The notes: a model not told the origin generated them from the sequence alone. 61,394 nucleotides of DNA from Nitrospirales bacterium (GCA_021604105.1 BQIW01000016.1:1-61394), one strand, 5' to 3'; shown: positions 48,601 to 60,609, counted from the first letter of the stretch. Made by a program: numbers and translations.

Positions 48601-48947
48601 TTAAAGAAGACCAACCTGGGCTAATGTACCCCTCCAAGTTTCCCCAATTTTCTGATACTTCACCCTTAAAACCATGATTTTGGGGTACACGATGCAATGA
48701 AAACCACCGGCCATGCCAGATTGCGATTCTCTGACGAGTTCACGAAAGATCCGTTTCAGCCGATTTCTCGTGACGGCTTTGCCCACTCGTCGACCGACGA
48801 CGATTCCTATCCGAGACGGATCATGATTGGGTACACGACTAACAAGGAGGGTAAAAAATGGGTTCCGCACAACAGACCCATTGGCCTTCACTCCATCATA
48901 TTCGTATTTTTTCTTTAAAAAAAACGGGAAGCCCTCCCCTTACTCAT
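48601..48947 (-). CDS. rnpA: Ribonuclease P protein component, with a frame break at a T8 tract
   Basis: The clear part is 48601-48891 (96 codons from GTG): [29 protein letters not shown] carries the RNR motif. But the frame upstream of that GTG also looks coding, reading [14 protein letters not shown], the usual RnpA N-terminus, and contains no start codon before the rpmH stop. An ATG at 48947, overlapping the rpmH end (ATGAGTAA), reads [10 protein letters not shown] and then meets TAA directly after eight T (minus-strand; A8 at 48917-48924). One T more, or a -1 shift at U-UUU-UUU, joins the two into about 115 aa, the normal RnpA length. RnpA is the protein part of RNase P. Confidence 0.85.
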
Positions 48948-49080
48948 CAGAAACTGTTAAGCGATACCTGCCCTTCTTTCGTCGACGGGCAAGAACCTTT
49001 CTCCCATTTTTAGTGCTCATGCGCTTTCTGAAGCCATGATCTCGTTTTCTTTTTAAATTAGAGGGCTGTCGGTAGGTCAT
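48940..49080 (-). CDS. rpmH: 50S ribosomal protein L34
   Basis: A 46-aa protein [46 protein letters not shown]; the motif [28 protein letters not shown] is unmistakable. Its AAGGAG site is 15 bases upstream, and between them is a four-codon frame ATG CCG TGT CAA TGA whose stop overlaps the rpmH ATG. It is the first gene of the leftward operon. Confidence 0.95.
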   Translation of the reverse strand: MTYRQPSNLKRKRDHGFRKRMSTKNGRKVLARRRKKGRYRLTVSDE

Positions 49081-49092
49081 TGACACGGCATT
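49080..49092 (-). other. Four-codon leader frame before rpmH
   Basis: ATG CCG TGT CAA TGA lies between AAGGAG (4 bases upstream) and the rpmH ATG, which its stop overlaps (ATGA). The ribosome site is spaced for this mini-frame, not for rpmH, so it could couple translation of the two. The chance of such an arrangement arising at random is not small. Confidence 0.35.
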
Positions 49093-49126
49093 GTTCTCCT
49101 TTTAGCCAATTTCTTATGAACACGCC

Positions 49127-49155
49127 ATTTTATGGGTGAAAAGAGCAAGAGTCAA
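49127..49155 (-). promoter_or_regulatory. Sigma70-type promoter of the rpmH operon
   Basis: On the minus strand TTGACT (49155-49150), 17 bases, TAAAAT (49132-49127); five of six matches each. Transcription would begin near 49120, 40 bases before the rpmH start. It drives the leftward rpmH-rnpA-yidD-yidC genes. Confidence 0.65.
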
Positions 49156-49200
49156 ACGAATTGTCTCCCTCCTTAGGTGACACACGACCCCATTGATTCG

Positions 49201-49229
49201 TTGACTGGATTCTGGCGGGAAGATATAGT
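49201..49229 (+). promoter_or_regulatory. Sigma70-type promoter of hisS
   Basis: TTGACT (49201-49206), 17 bases, TATAGT (49224-49229); five of six matches each. The start of hisS is 45 bases downstream. It is divergent from the rpmH promoter, 46 bases away. Confidence 0.65.
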
Positions 49230-49274
49230 CGAATTCTCTTTTTCCAATATATCTTCAACAGAATAAGGCTTACC

Positions 49275-50525
49275 GTGTTACGCTCCATTAAGGGTCTTAA
49301 GGACATTTTGCCTCAACAAACCCCGCAATGGCGCTATATGGAAACATTGGCCCATACCCTTGCTGCCCAATCCGGATTTTCTGAAATACGTATTCCGATA
49401 TTCGAGTCCACTGAACTCTATGCCAGGAGTATTGGAGGAGAAACCGATATTGTAGAGAAAGAAATGTATACCTTTCCTGATCGTGATGGGAGTTCTCTGA
49501 CATTACGTCCTGAGGGTACGGCGGGGGTGGTGCGAGCTGTGTTGGAGCACCATCTTCTGGAATCCCCATCTACACGAAAACTGTATTATCTTGGCCCGAT
49601 GTTCCGTCATGAACGACCGCAAGCAGGTCGGTACCGGCAATTTCACCAATTTGGAGTTGAAGCGTTCGGGACCGAAGATCCCTTTATGGATGTCGAAGTC
49701 ATTGCCCTTTTATGGAGGTTTTTTTGTTCGCTGGGACTTAAAGATCTCACTTTGCACATGAATTCGATTGGCAATATTCAAGATCGTGAAAACTATATTC
49801 GGGAACTCAAACAGTTCATTTCTTCTAGATTAGAAATGATTTGCGGTAACTGCCAGCGTCGGTACACAACGAATCCCTTACGGATTCTCGACTGTAAGGT
49901 CCCGATTTGTCAGGAAGCGACAAGGGACGCCCCCACTCTTTTCGACCACCTCTCCCCCGAATCGGCCGCTCATTTTCAAAGCGTCCTCGATGGACTCACT
50001 TCCATAAACATCCCGTATTCCTTGAACTACCGTTTGGTGAGAGGCCTGGATTATTATTCCCGCACGACCTTTGAAATCACTTCTCCACATTTGGGAGCTC
50101 AGAGCACCATTGGGGCTGGAGGCCGCTATGACGGATTAGTCGCCTTACTCCAGGGACCGTCCACCCCTGCTATCGGATTTGCCGTTGGACTAGAAAGAGT
50201 AGCCCTCCTTCTTCCTGAACAAATAGCCTCCCCAAAAATTCCTTTATTTTTTGTGGCCGGGTTTGGAAAGGAAGCCAAACCCATAGCTTTCAATCTTCTC
50301 AACGAACTAAGAGAGCTAGGCATACGGGCAGACACAGACTATAAAAGTGTCAATTTAAAATCTCTCCTACGGTCCGCGGATAAACTTGGAGCCGGTTATG
50401 CCATTATTCTTGGGGACGATGAAGCCCGCTCAGAAACGGCCATCATCCGAAACATGACGACCAAAGCCCAGGAATCCGTGAAGCTAAAAGAAATTTCTCA
50501 AAAAATTCAATCTTTAGCCTCATAA
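49275..50525 (+). CDS. hisS: Histidyl-tRNA synthetase
   Basis: A 416-aa class II synthetase. Motif 2 GPMFRHERPQAGRYRQFHQFGVEAFG, His-specific LVRGLDYYSRTTFEI and IGAGGRYDGLV (motif 3 region FAVGLERVALLL), then an anticodon-binding domain (about 330-416). Starts at GTG 49275 with AAGG 8 bases upstream. Normal length. A palindrome CAAGATATCTTG lies just after the stop; no terminator is clear. Confidence 0.96.
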   Translation: MLRSIKGLKDILPQQTPQWRYMETLAHTLAAQSGFSEIRIPIFESTELYARSIGGETDIVEKEMYTFPDRDGSSLTLRPEGTAGVVRAVLEHHLLESPSTRKLYYLGPMFRHERPQAGRYRQFHQFGVEAFGTEDPFMDVEVIALLWRFFCSLGLKDLTLHMNSIGNIQDRENYIRELKQFISSRLEMICGNCQRRYTTNPLRILDCKVPICQEATRDAPTLFDHLSPESAAHFQSVLDGLTSINIPYSLNYRLVRGLDYYSRTTFEITSPHLGAQSTIGAGGRYDGLVALLQGPSTPAIGFAVGLERVALLLPEQIASPKIPLFFVAGFGKEAKPIAFNLLNELRELGIRADTDYKSVNLKSLLRSADKLGAGYAIILGDDEARSETAIIRNMTTKAQESVKLKEISQKIQSLAS

Positions 50526-50696
50526 AAAGTTGGACAAGATATCTTGGGTTTTTTCTTGACATTTTTCCTACCTGATGTTAGGGTTTTTTTCTTATTTTTC
50601 AATAGGAAACGATATTTTTTTATTCAAAAACTATCCTCCATAAATTTCATTAACAAATCCAGTATTTTACGTATTAATTCAAGGTATCAATAAGGG

Positions 50697-51041
50697 ATGC
50701 CAAAAAATCTGGTTATCCTTATTCGAGAAGACCCCACCCGCACTCATCGGGCCTCTGAAGCTATGCGAATTGCATTGGGATTATCTACAGGTCCCAATCC
50801 GATAAAGATTATTCTTTTAGAAAATGCTAGACAGTTAATTTCTGATGAGGCCGATGACCTTCCTGATGGCGAAATTCTGGAAAAATATCTCCCGGCTATC
50901 AAAAATTTAGAATTGCCGATTGTAGTCCCTATAGGAAGCGGGGAAACCTTTGCTCTTGATCAGGAATTTACCATTCAAGAATCATCTCCATCTCAAATAG
51001 CTTCACTCGTTTCTCATGCTGATCGCGTTTTAACCTTTTAA
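50697..51041 (+). CDS. DsrE/DsrF-like protein
   Basis: A 114-aa protein resembling the sulfur-relay DsrE/DsrF (TusC/TusD) fold: LVILIREDPTRTHRASEAMRIALGLSTGPNPIKIILLENARQLI, then a final strand near the end. Conserved Cys used by sulfur-transfer members is absent, so it may not carry sulfur. It forms a pair with the gene 2 bases downstream. A TTGACA with a weak TAGGGT (17 bases apart, 50556-50584) lies upstream. Confidence 0.5.
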   Translation: MPKNLVILIREDPTRTHRASEAMRIALGLSTGPNPIKIILLENARQLISDEADDLPDGEILEKYLPAIKNLELPIVVPIGSGETFALDQEFTIQESSPSQIASLVSHADRVLTF

Positions 51042-51043
51042 CG

Positions 51044-51310
51044 GTGCCGCCAATGAGAAACATTTTATATATCTGTACGAAAAACCACTACGACTGGAAA
51101 ACGTTCATTCCGGAAACAGATTCTGCTGCATCGGAAATAGATCCAACTGTTTTGGTTCTTCAAAATGGACTGGATTTACAGCATGTTCCGGCCTCCAGGG
51201 TTTATGTGTTATGCAATGAAGGAGGAGAAGATTCCAGATCATATGAGCCAATTTCCTATCAGGGGGTTTTGGAAAAAATATTTTTGGCGGATTTGGCTTT
51301 GGTGATATAA
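51044..51310 (+). CDS. DsrH/TusB-like small protein
   Basis: An 88-aa protein (85 if started at the ATG at 51053). ILYICTKN at the N-terminus, VLVLQNGL, VYVLCNEGGED and ISYQGVLEKIFLADLALVI follow the DsrH/TusB order (strand, VLLQDGV-like, vYVLxxD, ISY.xxVxL). It would partner the DsrE/F-like protein as TusB partners TusCD. Two Cys (residues 11 and 57) are not in a known active-site arrangement. Both genes sit directly upstream of oriC. Confidence 0.5.
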   Translation: MPPMRNILYICTKNHYDWKTFIPETDSAASEIDPTVLVLQNGLDLQHVPASRVYVLCNEGGEDSRSYEPISYQGVLEKIFLADLALVI

Positions 51311-51600
51311 CTATCCCTCTTCTTCTTTATTATAAAAGAAGACAAAGAAATAGTAGGAGTAGTGGTAGTAGGGGTAGCGAATAGTGGGGATAACGACTTT
51401 TTAAATTCTAAACACCTTTGAATTTGGATAGAGAAAGTGTTTTGAGGTTTAAATTTATTATGGTGGAAGTTGTGGATAAATGGCATGAAGTTTATGGTAG
51501 AGGGTGTTGATAGGAATCAGAGAGTGCCTAATAAGATAGGGTAGACTTATGGTTGTGGCGGTTACTATTAACATCTGTGAATAATATTGTGAATAAATTG
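51311..51600. other. oriC: Origin of replication region (oriC) with DnaA boxes
   Basis: The A+T-rich gap before dnaA and the first codons of it. A perfect DnaA box, TTATCCACA on the minus strand, is at 51471-51479. Two more, TTATTCACA, lie 12 bases apart at 51576-51584 and 51588-51596. A near-match TTATCCCCA is at about 51384-51392. An 8-bp inverted repeat in T/A-rich sequence (51321-51342) and TTTTTAAATTC and AAATTTATTATGG runs may be unwinding sequence. Neighbours dnaA, parAB and rpmH support this being the origin. Confidence 0.75.
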
Positions 51601-52965
51601 AATTTACCTAATATTAACAATGATAAAGTTTGGGTGGACGTGTTGAATTTTGTCAGCCCTCGTGTAGGAGATGACACAATTGAGACGTGGTTTCAACCAC
51701 TGGTTTTAGAGAGTCTTACGAAAGATCAAGTACATATCCGTGTTCCAAATAGATTTTTTGGGGAATGGTTAGGCAGAAACTATCGAGATTTACTTAAAGA
51801 GGCCTTCCTTCATGTCGAAGGGGTGAATCCGGTAGAGATTATTTTTGTCATGAAAGAGCAGGATGGAGATGGAGAACCATCGCCCCAGCTCAAAACTGAA
51901 GTTCGAGAAACCCGTGGGCCCGCTCAACTTCAAAGAGTGAGACGTCAACCTCTTCCCAACCCAAAATATACTTTTAAAAACTTTGTCGTGGGAGGGAGTA
52001 ATCAATTTGCCCATGCTGCGTGTCTCGCTGTTGCAGAATCACCTGCCAAAGCCTATAACCCATTATTCATTTATGGCGGAGTGGGGTTGGGGAAAACGCA
52101 TCTTCTTAACTCTATAGGGAATTATATTGCTGATCATGGCGATCTCCGTATTGCGTATGTCACGACAGAGCAATTTACAAATGAGGTCATTAACTCCATT
52201 CGTTATGACAAAATGATTGAATTGAGAAGGCGATATAGAAATGTGGATATGCTGCTCATTGACGACATTCAATTTTTAGCAGGGAAAGAACGGACCCAAG
52301 AGGAATTTTTTCACACATTTAATTCTCTCTATGAAGCTGGAAAACAGATCGTGTTATCGAGTGATCGTTTTCCTAAAGAAATGCCTTCAATGGAAGAACG
52401 GCTTCGGTCCCGCTTTGAGTGGGGGCTGATTGCCGACCTTCAACCACCTGATGTTGAAACTCGAATCGCCATCCTCCGAAAAAAATCGGAGGAAGAAGGC
52501 ATCGCCATCAATGAGGAAGTCATCCAGTTGTTGGCGGCGAATTTAAAAAGCAATATTCGTGAAATTGAAGGGGCACTGATTCGTCTTGGCGCCTATGCCT
52601 CTCTCACGGGTCAAAAAATTACTGCGGACATGGCCAAACACATCCTCCGTGACCTTCTTGGTGGAAAACGGAAGGTGATTACGACAGAGGATATACAAGA
52701 AGCGGTCGCCAACCGGTTCCATGTCAAGATATCTGACTTGAAGTCGAAACGACGAACAAAAACCTTAGTGTATCCTCGCCAAATTGCCATGTTCCTCAGC
52801 CGCGATATGACAGACTCCTCCTTTCCGGAAATAGGAAGAGATTTTGGGGGAAAAGACCATACAACAATTATTCATGCTTGTAAGCAGGTGCAGAAGGCTC
52901 AGGAAACGGATTCCACTCTTCGAGCCACAATCGACAGTTTGAAAGAAGAAATCGGCAAGGGATAA
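51553..52965 (+). CDS. dnaA: Chromosomal replication initiator DnaA
   Basis: A DnaA of up to 470 aa. Domain I (WVDVLNFVSPRVGDDTIETWFQPL), domain III with Walker A GGVGLGKTH, Walker B MLLIDDIQFLAGKERTQEEFFHTFN and arginine box RLRSRFEWGL, domain IV with FPEIGRDFGGKDHTTIIHACKQV, the DNA-binding signature. The start is uncertain: TTG 51553, GTG 51577, GTG 51589 and TTG 51598 are in frame, none with a strong ribosome site. The two DnaA boxes at 51576 and 51588 fall within the first codons, so autoregulation is likely. Confidence 0.95.
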   Translation: MWRLLLTSVNNIVNKLNLPNINNDKVWVDVLNFVSPRVGDDTIETWFQPLVLESLTKDQVHIRVPNRFFGEWLGRNYRDLLKEAFLHVEGVNPVEIIFVMKEQDGDGEPSPQLKTEVRETRGPAQLQRVRRQPLPNPKYTFKNFVVGGSNQFAHAACLAVAESPAKAYNPLFIYGGVGLGKTHLLNSIGNYIADHGDLRIAYVTTEQFTNEVINSIRYDKMIELRRRYRNVDMLLIDDIQFLAGKERTQEEFFHTFNSLYEAGKQIVLSSDRFPKEMPSMEERLRSRFEWGLIADLQPPDVETRIAILRKKSEEEGIAINEEVIQLLAANLKSNIREIEGALIRLGAYASLTGQKITADMAKHILRDLLGGKRKVITTEDIQEAVANRFHVKISDLKSKRRTKTLVYPRQIAMFLSRDMTDSSFPEIGRDFGGKDHTTIIHACKQVQKAQETDSTLRATIDSLKEEIGKG

Positions 52966-52987
52966 CATCACCGCTGATAGGACACCT

Positions 52988-54112
52988 ATGAAAATTCAAA
53001 TAACCAGGGAGGACTTGTTAACCGCCCTCCAACGCGTACAGGGAGTGGTGGAGAAGCGGAATACCATGCCTATTCTGGCGAATATCCTTTTAGAGGCCAA
53101 GCCGGAAGGTTTGGATATTGTGGCCACTGATTTGGAAATTGGCATGAGAGGGCTGTATAAGGCCACGGTCCATGAACCCGGGTCGGTCACATTTTCCGCT
53201 CGAACCCTTTTTGATATTTTGAAAGAAATTCGCCATTCCGATATTGAATTATTGGTGGGGGAAAATAATTGGGTGACGGTGAAGGCTGGAAAAAGCCAAT
53301 TTCGTGTGGTGGGCTTACCCAGTAAGGATTACCCTGCCCTTCCAACTATTGAACGGGAAGGGTTAATGGCGCTCCCCGCCCAAGGATTGTTGCAGCTTCT
53401 GAAAAAGACGGTCTTTGCCGTGGGGGAAAAAGATACCCGATATGTGTTGAACGGCCTCCTCCTCACCCTGATTCCTTCCGGAGCCACAGTGACGCTTCGT
53501 TTGGTGGGAACCGACGGCCATCGATTAGCCTGGGCTGAGCAGGAAGTGACTCCTGAGAAAACAGCTATTCCCTCAGCAGAAATTAAGGTCATTATTCCAA
53601 AAAAAGCTGCCATAGAAATCCGGAGACTCTTGGAAGAAGACGACGAACAACCATTCCTTGGGTTTACGAAAAATATGTTGATCTTTCGGAAAAGCGGATT
53701 GGTGTTAACCTCCCGCATTATGGAAGGGACCTATCCCGACTACCAGAAGGTGGTACCGAAAGAAAGCCCCAAAAAAGTTACCGTCAACAAGTCCGATTTG
53801 GAGGGTGCCCTTCGAAGAGTGGCCATCCTTTCGAAAGATAAAGCCCATGCCGTGAAATTGTCCATCAATCCCGATCACATTCATCTTTCTTCAAAAAGTC
53901 CGGATTTAGGGGAAGCGGATGAAGACATCCCGGCTAAATTTGTGGGAGATAATTTTTCTACGGGATTTAACGCCAGGTACTTCCTGGATGTGTTATCCGT
54001 CATTGAAACGGAAACGCTGACCCTTCAAATGGAAACACCCCTAAGCCCATGTTTGATTCAGGAGCAGGGAAATCCCACGTTCAAAGCCGTGGTAATGCCC
54101 GTGAAGGTTTGA
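52988..54112 (+). CDS. dnaN: DNA polymerase III beta sliding clamp
   Basis: A 374-aa clamp with three repeated domains; starts MKIQITREDLLTALQRVQGVVEKRNTMPILANILLEA, includes VGTDGHRLAWAE and SRIMEGTYPDYQKVVP, and ends with FKAVVMPVKV. Follows dnaA by 22 bases in the classic order. Normal length. Confidence 0.96.
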   Translation: MKIQITREDLLTALQRVQGVVEKRNTMPILANILLEAKPEGLDIVATDLEIGMRGLYKATVHEPGSVTFSARTLFDILKEIRHSDIELLVGENNWVTVKAGKSQFRVVGLPSKDYPALPTIEREGLMALPAQGLLQLLKKTVFAVGEKDTRYVLNGLLLTLIPSGATVTLRLVGTDGHRLAWAEQEVTPEKTAIPSAEIKVIIPKKAAIEIRRLLEEDDEQPFLGFTKNMLIFRKSGLVLTSRIMEGTYPDYQKVVPKESPKKVTVNKSDLEGALRRVAILSKDKAHAVKLSINPDHIHLSSKSPDLGEADEDIPAKFVGDNFSTGFNARYFLDVLSVIETETLTLQMETPLSPCLIQEQGNPTFKAVVMPVKV

Positions 54113-54162
54113 CGGATTTGACCCAACAGACGTCCCTTCATCCACACGCAGTCAAAGCCTAA

Positions 54163-56673
<2,511 letters not shown>

Positions 56674-56775
56674 CAGGTGCCGTCTTTTGATCGTGTGACC
56701 CCGAATGTTGAGCTAGAGCCAATCCAGTCAACGTGCAGAACATGAAGGGCGATGATCCCTTTCGAGGAGTGATGA

Positions 56776-59277
56776 ATGCCGGTTGAGCCACGTCTAACGC
56801 AAGTCGCCATTGAAGATGAAATGCGTTTGTCCTATTTGGACTACGCCATGAGCGTCATTGTCGGACGGGCATTGCCGGACGTGCGAGACGGCCTCAAGCC
56901 GGTTCACCGGCGCATCCTGTATGGGATGAATGAAATGGGTCTGGCTGCCGGAAAGCCCTACAGGAAATCCGCAAAAATTGTCGGCGAAATCATGGGTAAC
57001 TATCACCCGCATGGTGATTCCGCCATTTACGACACGTTGGTTCGTATGGCGCAGGATTTCAATATGCGCTATCCCCTGGTGGATGGCCAGGGAAACTACG
57101 GGTCGGTTGATGGCGATCCACCGGCAGCTATGCGCTACACCGAAGCCCGCTTAACCAAGCTGGCCGAGGAAATGCTGATCGATATCGACCGGGAGACCGT
57201 TAACTTTACTCCGACGTACGATGAATCCTCCCAAGAGCCCATCGTGTTGCCCGGTCGTATTCCTAATCTGTTAGTGAATGGAGCAGGAGGAATCGCGGTC
57301 GGGTATGCCACCAATATTCCCACGCATAATTTAGGCGAAGTCGTCGCCGCGCTGATTGCCCTTGTTGAACGGCCCGAGGTGACCATTCAGGAGCTCATGG
57401 AGTTCATTCCGGGGCCGGATTTTCCCACCGCCGGATTTATCTATGGCACGCAAGGGATCAAAGATGCCTATGAAACGGGACGCGGCCTCTTGTCTCTTCG
57501 TGCGAAGGCCGAAATCGAGGTGGATGAACGGACCGAACGTGCGCGTATCATCGTAACGGAACTGCCGTATCAGGTGAACAAAGCCAAACTGATAGAAAAA
57601 ATCGCCGACCTCATCCACGAAAAACGGGTGGAAGGGATTTCCGATCTTCGCGACGAATCTGATCGGGACGGACTACGCGTGGTGATCGAGCTGAAGAAAA
57701 ACGAAAATCCGTCGGTCCTGCTGAACCAATTATATAAACACACCCAGATGCAAACGACCTTCGGGGTCATCATGTTGGCCTTGGTGGGGAACCGTCCGGA
57801 GGTGTTGACCCTCAAACAGATTTTGACCGCGTTCCTTGAACACCGCAAAGAAGTGGTGATTCGCCGGACCGCGTACGAACTTCGCAAAGCCGAAGAACGT
57901 GCCCACATCTTAGAGGGCTTGAGGCGGGCTTTAGAGTTCCTGGATGAGGTTATCGCTCTTATCCGTGGAGCGTCTTCTCCGGAAACCGCTCGCCAGGGCC
58001 TGATGAGCCGGTTTTCCTTGAGCGAGGTGCAAGCGACGGCCATTTTGGAAATGCGGCTGCAGCGCCTGACTCAACTGGAACAGGACAAGCTCACACAGGA
58101 ATATAACGAACTGGTCTCCCGCATTGAACATTTGCGCACCGTCTTAGCGTCTGATGCGATGGTGCGACAAATCGTCAAGCAGGAACTAGTTGAAATCAAA
58201 GAGCAATATTCCGATGAGCGACGAACGCAGATTCTTCCTGCCGAAGCTGAGTTGCAAATGGAAGATCTCATCGCGGAGGAAGAAGTCGTCGTGACCATTA
58301 CACATGCCGGATATATTAAGCGGAATGCCGTTTCCATCTACCGGGCTCAACGCCGAGGTGGAAAAGGGAAAGTCGGCATGGGGATCAAAGAAGAGGACTT
58401 TGTTGAACAAATCTTTACAGCCTCAACACATGATTACCTGTTGTTCTTCACCGATGCCGGTCGCGTGTACTGGCTTAAAGTGTACCAATTGCCCGATGTC
58501 GGGCGGTCCAGCAAAGGGAAAGCCATTGTCAATTTGTTAACCATCAGCCAGGGCGAGCGGGTCACGGCCACCCTGCCGGTCCGGGTGTTTGCCGAAGACC
58601 AGTATGTCGTGATGGCCACGCAAAAAGGCTATATCAAGAAAACCGATCTGGCCGCATTCAGCCATCCCAGACAGGGCGGCATTATTGCGTTGACCCTGGA
58701 GGAAGGGGACCGGCTCATCGGCGTGGATATCACGGATGGCACAAGAGAAATTCTCCTGGGCACCCGAATGGGTATCGTGATTCGCTTTCGTGAGGAAGAT
58801 GTCCGTCCGGTGGGGCGAACGGCCCGCGGAGTCAGGGGCATTACCTTGGGCAAGAGTAATGAAGTCATCGGGATGGTCACGATTACCAGTGAAACGCAAT
58901 CCTCCATTCTGACCGTTACCGAACGCGGGTATGGTAAGCGCACACAGGTAGAGGAATATCGGCTCCAATCACGGGCCGGCAAAGGCGTCATTAGCGTCAA
59001 AGTCACGGAGAAAAACGGGCCGGCCATTTCCTTCCATCAAGTCTGGGAATCCGATGAAATCATGCTCATGTCTGCAGAGGGTATGATCCTTCGCACCCGC
59101 ATGGGAGATATCAGGGAAATCGGACGCAATGCCCAAGGGGTACGACTGATCCACTTGCCCGATGACGATCGGGTGGTGGGCGTCGCCAAACTCGCCGAGA
59201 CAGATGAAGTCGATCTACCCGAACCGGATGAACTCAATGGCGAGATGCCAGATGAACCGGCCTCCTCAACGGAATAA
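56776..59277 (+). CDS. gyrA: DNA gyrase subunit A
   Basis: An 833-aa subunit with the catalytic Tyr in [10 protein letters not shown] and quinolone-region [20 protein letters not shown], where both Ser and Asp positions are wild-type. The C-terminal pinwheel domain contains the GyrA box ([10 protein letters not shown]). Acidic tail of about 25 residues ([19 protein letters not shown]). Forms the gyrase heterotetramer with GyrB, encoded 102 bases upstream. Confidence 0.96.
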   Translation: MPVEPRLTQVAIEDEMRLSYLDYAMSVIVGRALPDVRDGLKPVHRRILYGMNEMGLAAGKPYRKSAKIVGEIMGNYHPHGDSAIYDTLVRMAQDFNMRYPLVDGQGNYGSVDGDPPAAMRYTEARLTKLAEEMLIDIDRETVNFTPTYDESSQEPIVLPGRIPNLLVNGAGGIAVGYATNIPTHNLGEVVAALIALVERPEVTIQELMEFIPGPDFPTAGFIYGTQGIKDAYETGRGLLSLRAKAEIEVDERTERARIIVTELPYQVNKAKLIEKIADLIHEKRVEGISDLRDESDRDGLRVVIELKKNENPSVLLNQLYKHTQMQTTFGVIMLALVGNRPEVLTLKQILTAFLEHRKEVVIRRTAYELRKAEERAHILEGLRRALEFLDEVIALIRGASSPETARQGLMSRFSLSEVQATAILEMRLQRLTQLEQDKLTQEYNELVSRIEHLRTVLASDAMVRQIVKQELVEIKEQYSDERRTQILPAEAELQMEDLIAEEEVVVTITHAGYIKRNAVSIYRAQRRGGKGKVGMGIKEEDFVEQIFTASTHDYLLFFTDAGRVYWLKVYQLPDVGRSSKGKAIVNLLTISQGERVTATLPVRVFAEDQYVVMATQKGYIKKTDLAAFSHPRQGGIIALTLEEGDRLIGVDITDGTREILLGTRMGIVIRFREEDVRPVGRTARGVRGITLGKSNEVIGMVTITSETQSSILTVTERGYGKRTQVEEYRLQSRAGKGVISVKVTEKNGPAISFHQVWESDEIMLMSAEGMILRTRMGDIREIGRNAQGVRLIHLPDDDRVVGVAKLAETDEVDLPEPDELNGEMPDEPASSTE

Positions 59278-59537
59278 GTTCACGCGACCCTCTCAGAACA
59301 ACAAACCGAAGCCGTGGGTGTGTTCCGAGATGACCAGAGAAAATGATCGGTCATCAACAATACGGCAATCCTCATCCTTGAAAAGAAGCGACGGAAGGTG
59401 TGGTGAGGGGGTACAAGGGAGGGTCGTCCCAACTTCCGGGCAGCTGCGTGTTCTTCCTCAATCTCTCCCCCGCTTACATCTTCCCGGGCTCGCAGGAGGA
59501 AGCAGGAAGAAGCGATTGCCTGTGGGAAGGTCGTAGG

Positions 59538-60149
59538 GTGGATTCCCCTCACAAAGGCCCTGAACAACCGGCAAAACGCAAAAAGTTTGATCCCATCGTC
59601 AAAATGGGATTAGGCATTTTGATTGGAGGGATTTTTGTCATCTCCCTCGGCATGTTTCTCTCCCGTCCGGACCGCACCATTCCGCCCTATAGTATCGGAT
59701 CCCAGGAGGGATCGCTGGTGGCCGTCCACGTGCCTTCCTATACCAGTGATCCCGAAATACAGACCCTGGTCAGGCGGTTTGGCGATGTCGGTAGGGCCAC
59801 CCGTGATTTCGCGGACATGAAAATCCGCCCCACAACCCCGGATGATCCTCGCGGACGGTACCAAACGTTACAAATCATCATTTTTTCGGATCCATTCTGG
59901 ACGGAACCGGATAACCTTCATCGGTATGTCGCCAATGAGGTCGATGACGATTCGGAAAAAACCTTTCGGAAAAATTTTGAAGCTGCTGTACGAGCCGGGT
60001 ATCGTGCCGATGCGGACGGTCAGGCGGGATGGATCGGCCCCTGGAACCGGAGCGGGTCAAAAGATCGAACGCTTACGATGCAGTGGGTGTTCGAGGAGAC
60101 CTGGGAGGAGGCAAGTCCCCATGATCAGACGTCTTCCCCGGCTCCCTAG
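59538..60149 (+). CDS. Membrane-anchored protein of unknown function
   Basis: A 203-aa protein with a basic N-terminus (KGPEQPAKRKKFDP), one span (MGLGILIGGIFVISLGMFLS, about 23-42) and a soluble domain outside. GTG at 59538 with AAGG 8 bases upstream is preferred over an open frame reaching 59400, whose first part has Cys/Ser-rich nonsense-like sequence. The soluble part contains ISDPFWTEPDNLHRYVANEVDDDSEKTFRK-type text; no family recognised. Its last 77 bases overlap the DciA-like gene on the other strand. Confidence 0.65.
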   Translation: MDSPHKGPEQPAKRKKFDPIVKMGLGILIGGIFVISLGMFLSRPDRTIPPYSIGSQEGSLVAVHVPSYTSDPEIQTLVRRFGDVGRATRDFADMKIRPTTPDDPRGRYQTLQIIIFSDPFWTEPDNLHRYVANEVDDDSEKTFRKNFEAAVRAGYRADADGQAGWIGPWNRSGSKDRTLTMQWVFEETWEEASPHDQTSSPAP

Positions 60150-60609
60150 TCGGGGACGGTGATTCAACAAGGGCTTTAGTGATAGTCTGAGAGAGGAGGA
60201 CTTGGAGGTCAGGATTACTCAGGCGTTTGGCTAAGCCGGTGGCAAAGGGCGAGGGTTCCCCAACGAATTCAGGAGGGTCTTGAGGTATCGGATCCGGTTG
60301 AGGCGGGGCTTGTGGAATGGAACCGATGCGTAGGACGACCTCCGTTAAGCCCAGTTCCGGCATCATCGAATGAATGGCTTCCAAAATGGCCGGTCTTAGA
60401 AACATGAGCTGCTGAAGCCAAATTGAGTTATCCGCCACCAGATGTAATTTTTTAAAGCGGATACTCTCAGGATAGGAATGTTTGGCCATCGTCGTACCCA
60501 CAAGATGTTCCCATTCCTGTTGGAGTTGAACCTCAGACAGTTTGAGGCCGAGTGGATTCCCTTTGGAAAAGTCCTGAATAAGGCTCTGGATTGATTCAAA
60601 GGGGCTCAT
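60073..60609 (-). CDS. DUF721/DciA-like protein
   Basis: A 178-aa protein. The N-terminal domain (SPFESIQSLIQDF...LSEVQLQQEWEHLVGTTMAKHSYPESIRFKKLHLVADNSIWLQQLMFLRPAILEAIH) matches DUF721/DciA, the helicase-loading or -operating protein that replaces DnaC in many bacteria. The C-terminal half is Pro/Gln-rich with a short helical segment, probably disordered. ATG at 60609 gives 178 aa; a GTG at 60630 is possible. Its location near dnaA-gyrA fits a replication role, though on the other strand. Confidence 0.7.
   Translation of the reverse strand: MSPFESIQSLIQDFSKGNPLGLKLSEVQLQQEWEHLVGTTMAKHSYPESIRFKKLHLVADNSIWLQQLMFLRPAILEAIHSMMPELGLTEVVLRIGSIPQAPPQPDPIPQDPPEFVGEPSPFATGLAKRLSNPDLQVLLSQTITKALVESPSPTREPGKTSDHGDLPPPRSPRTPTAS

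Noticed and set aside
48601-48891. GTG 48891 as the true rnpA start
   Set aside because: It cuts off the conserved N-terminus and has no ribosome site; the upstream frame clearly codes for RnpA.
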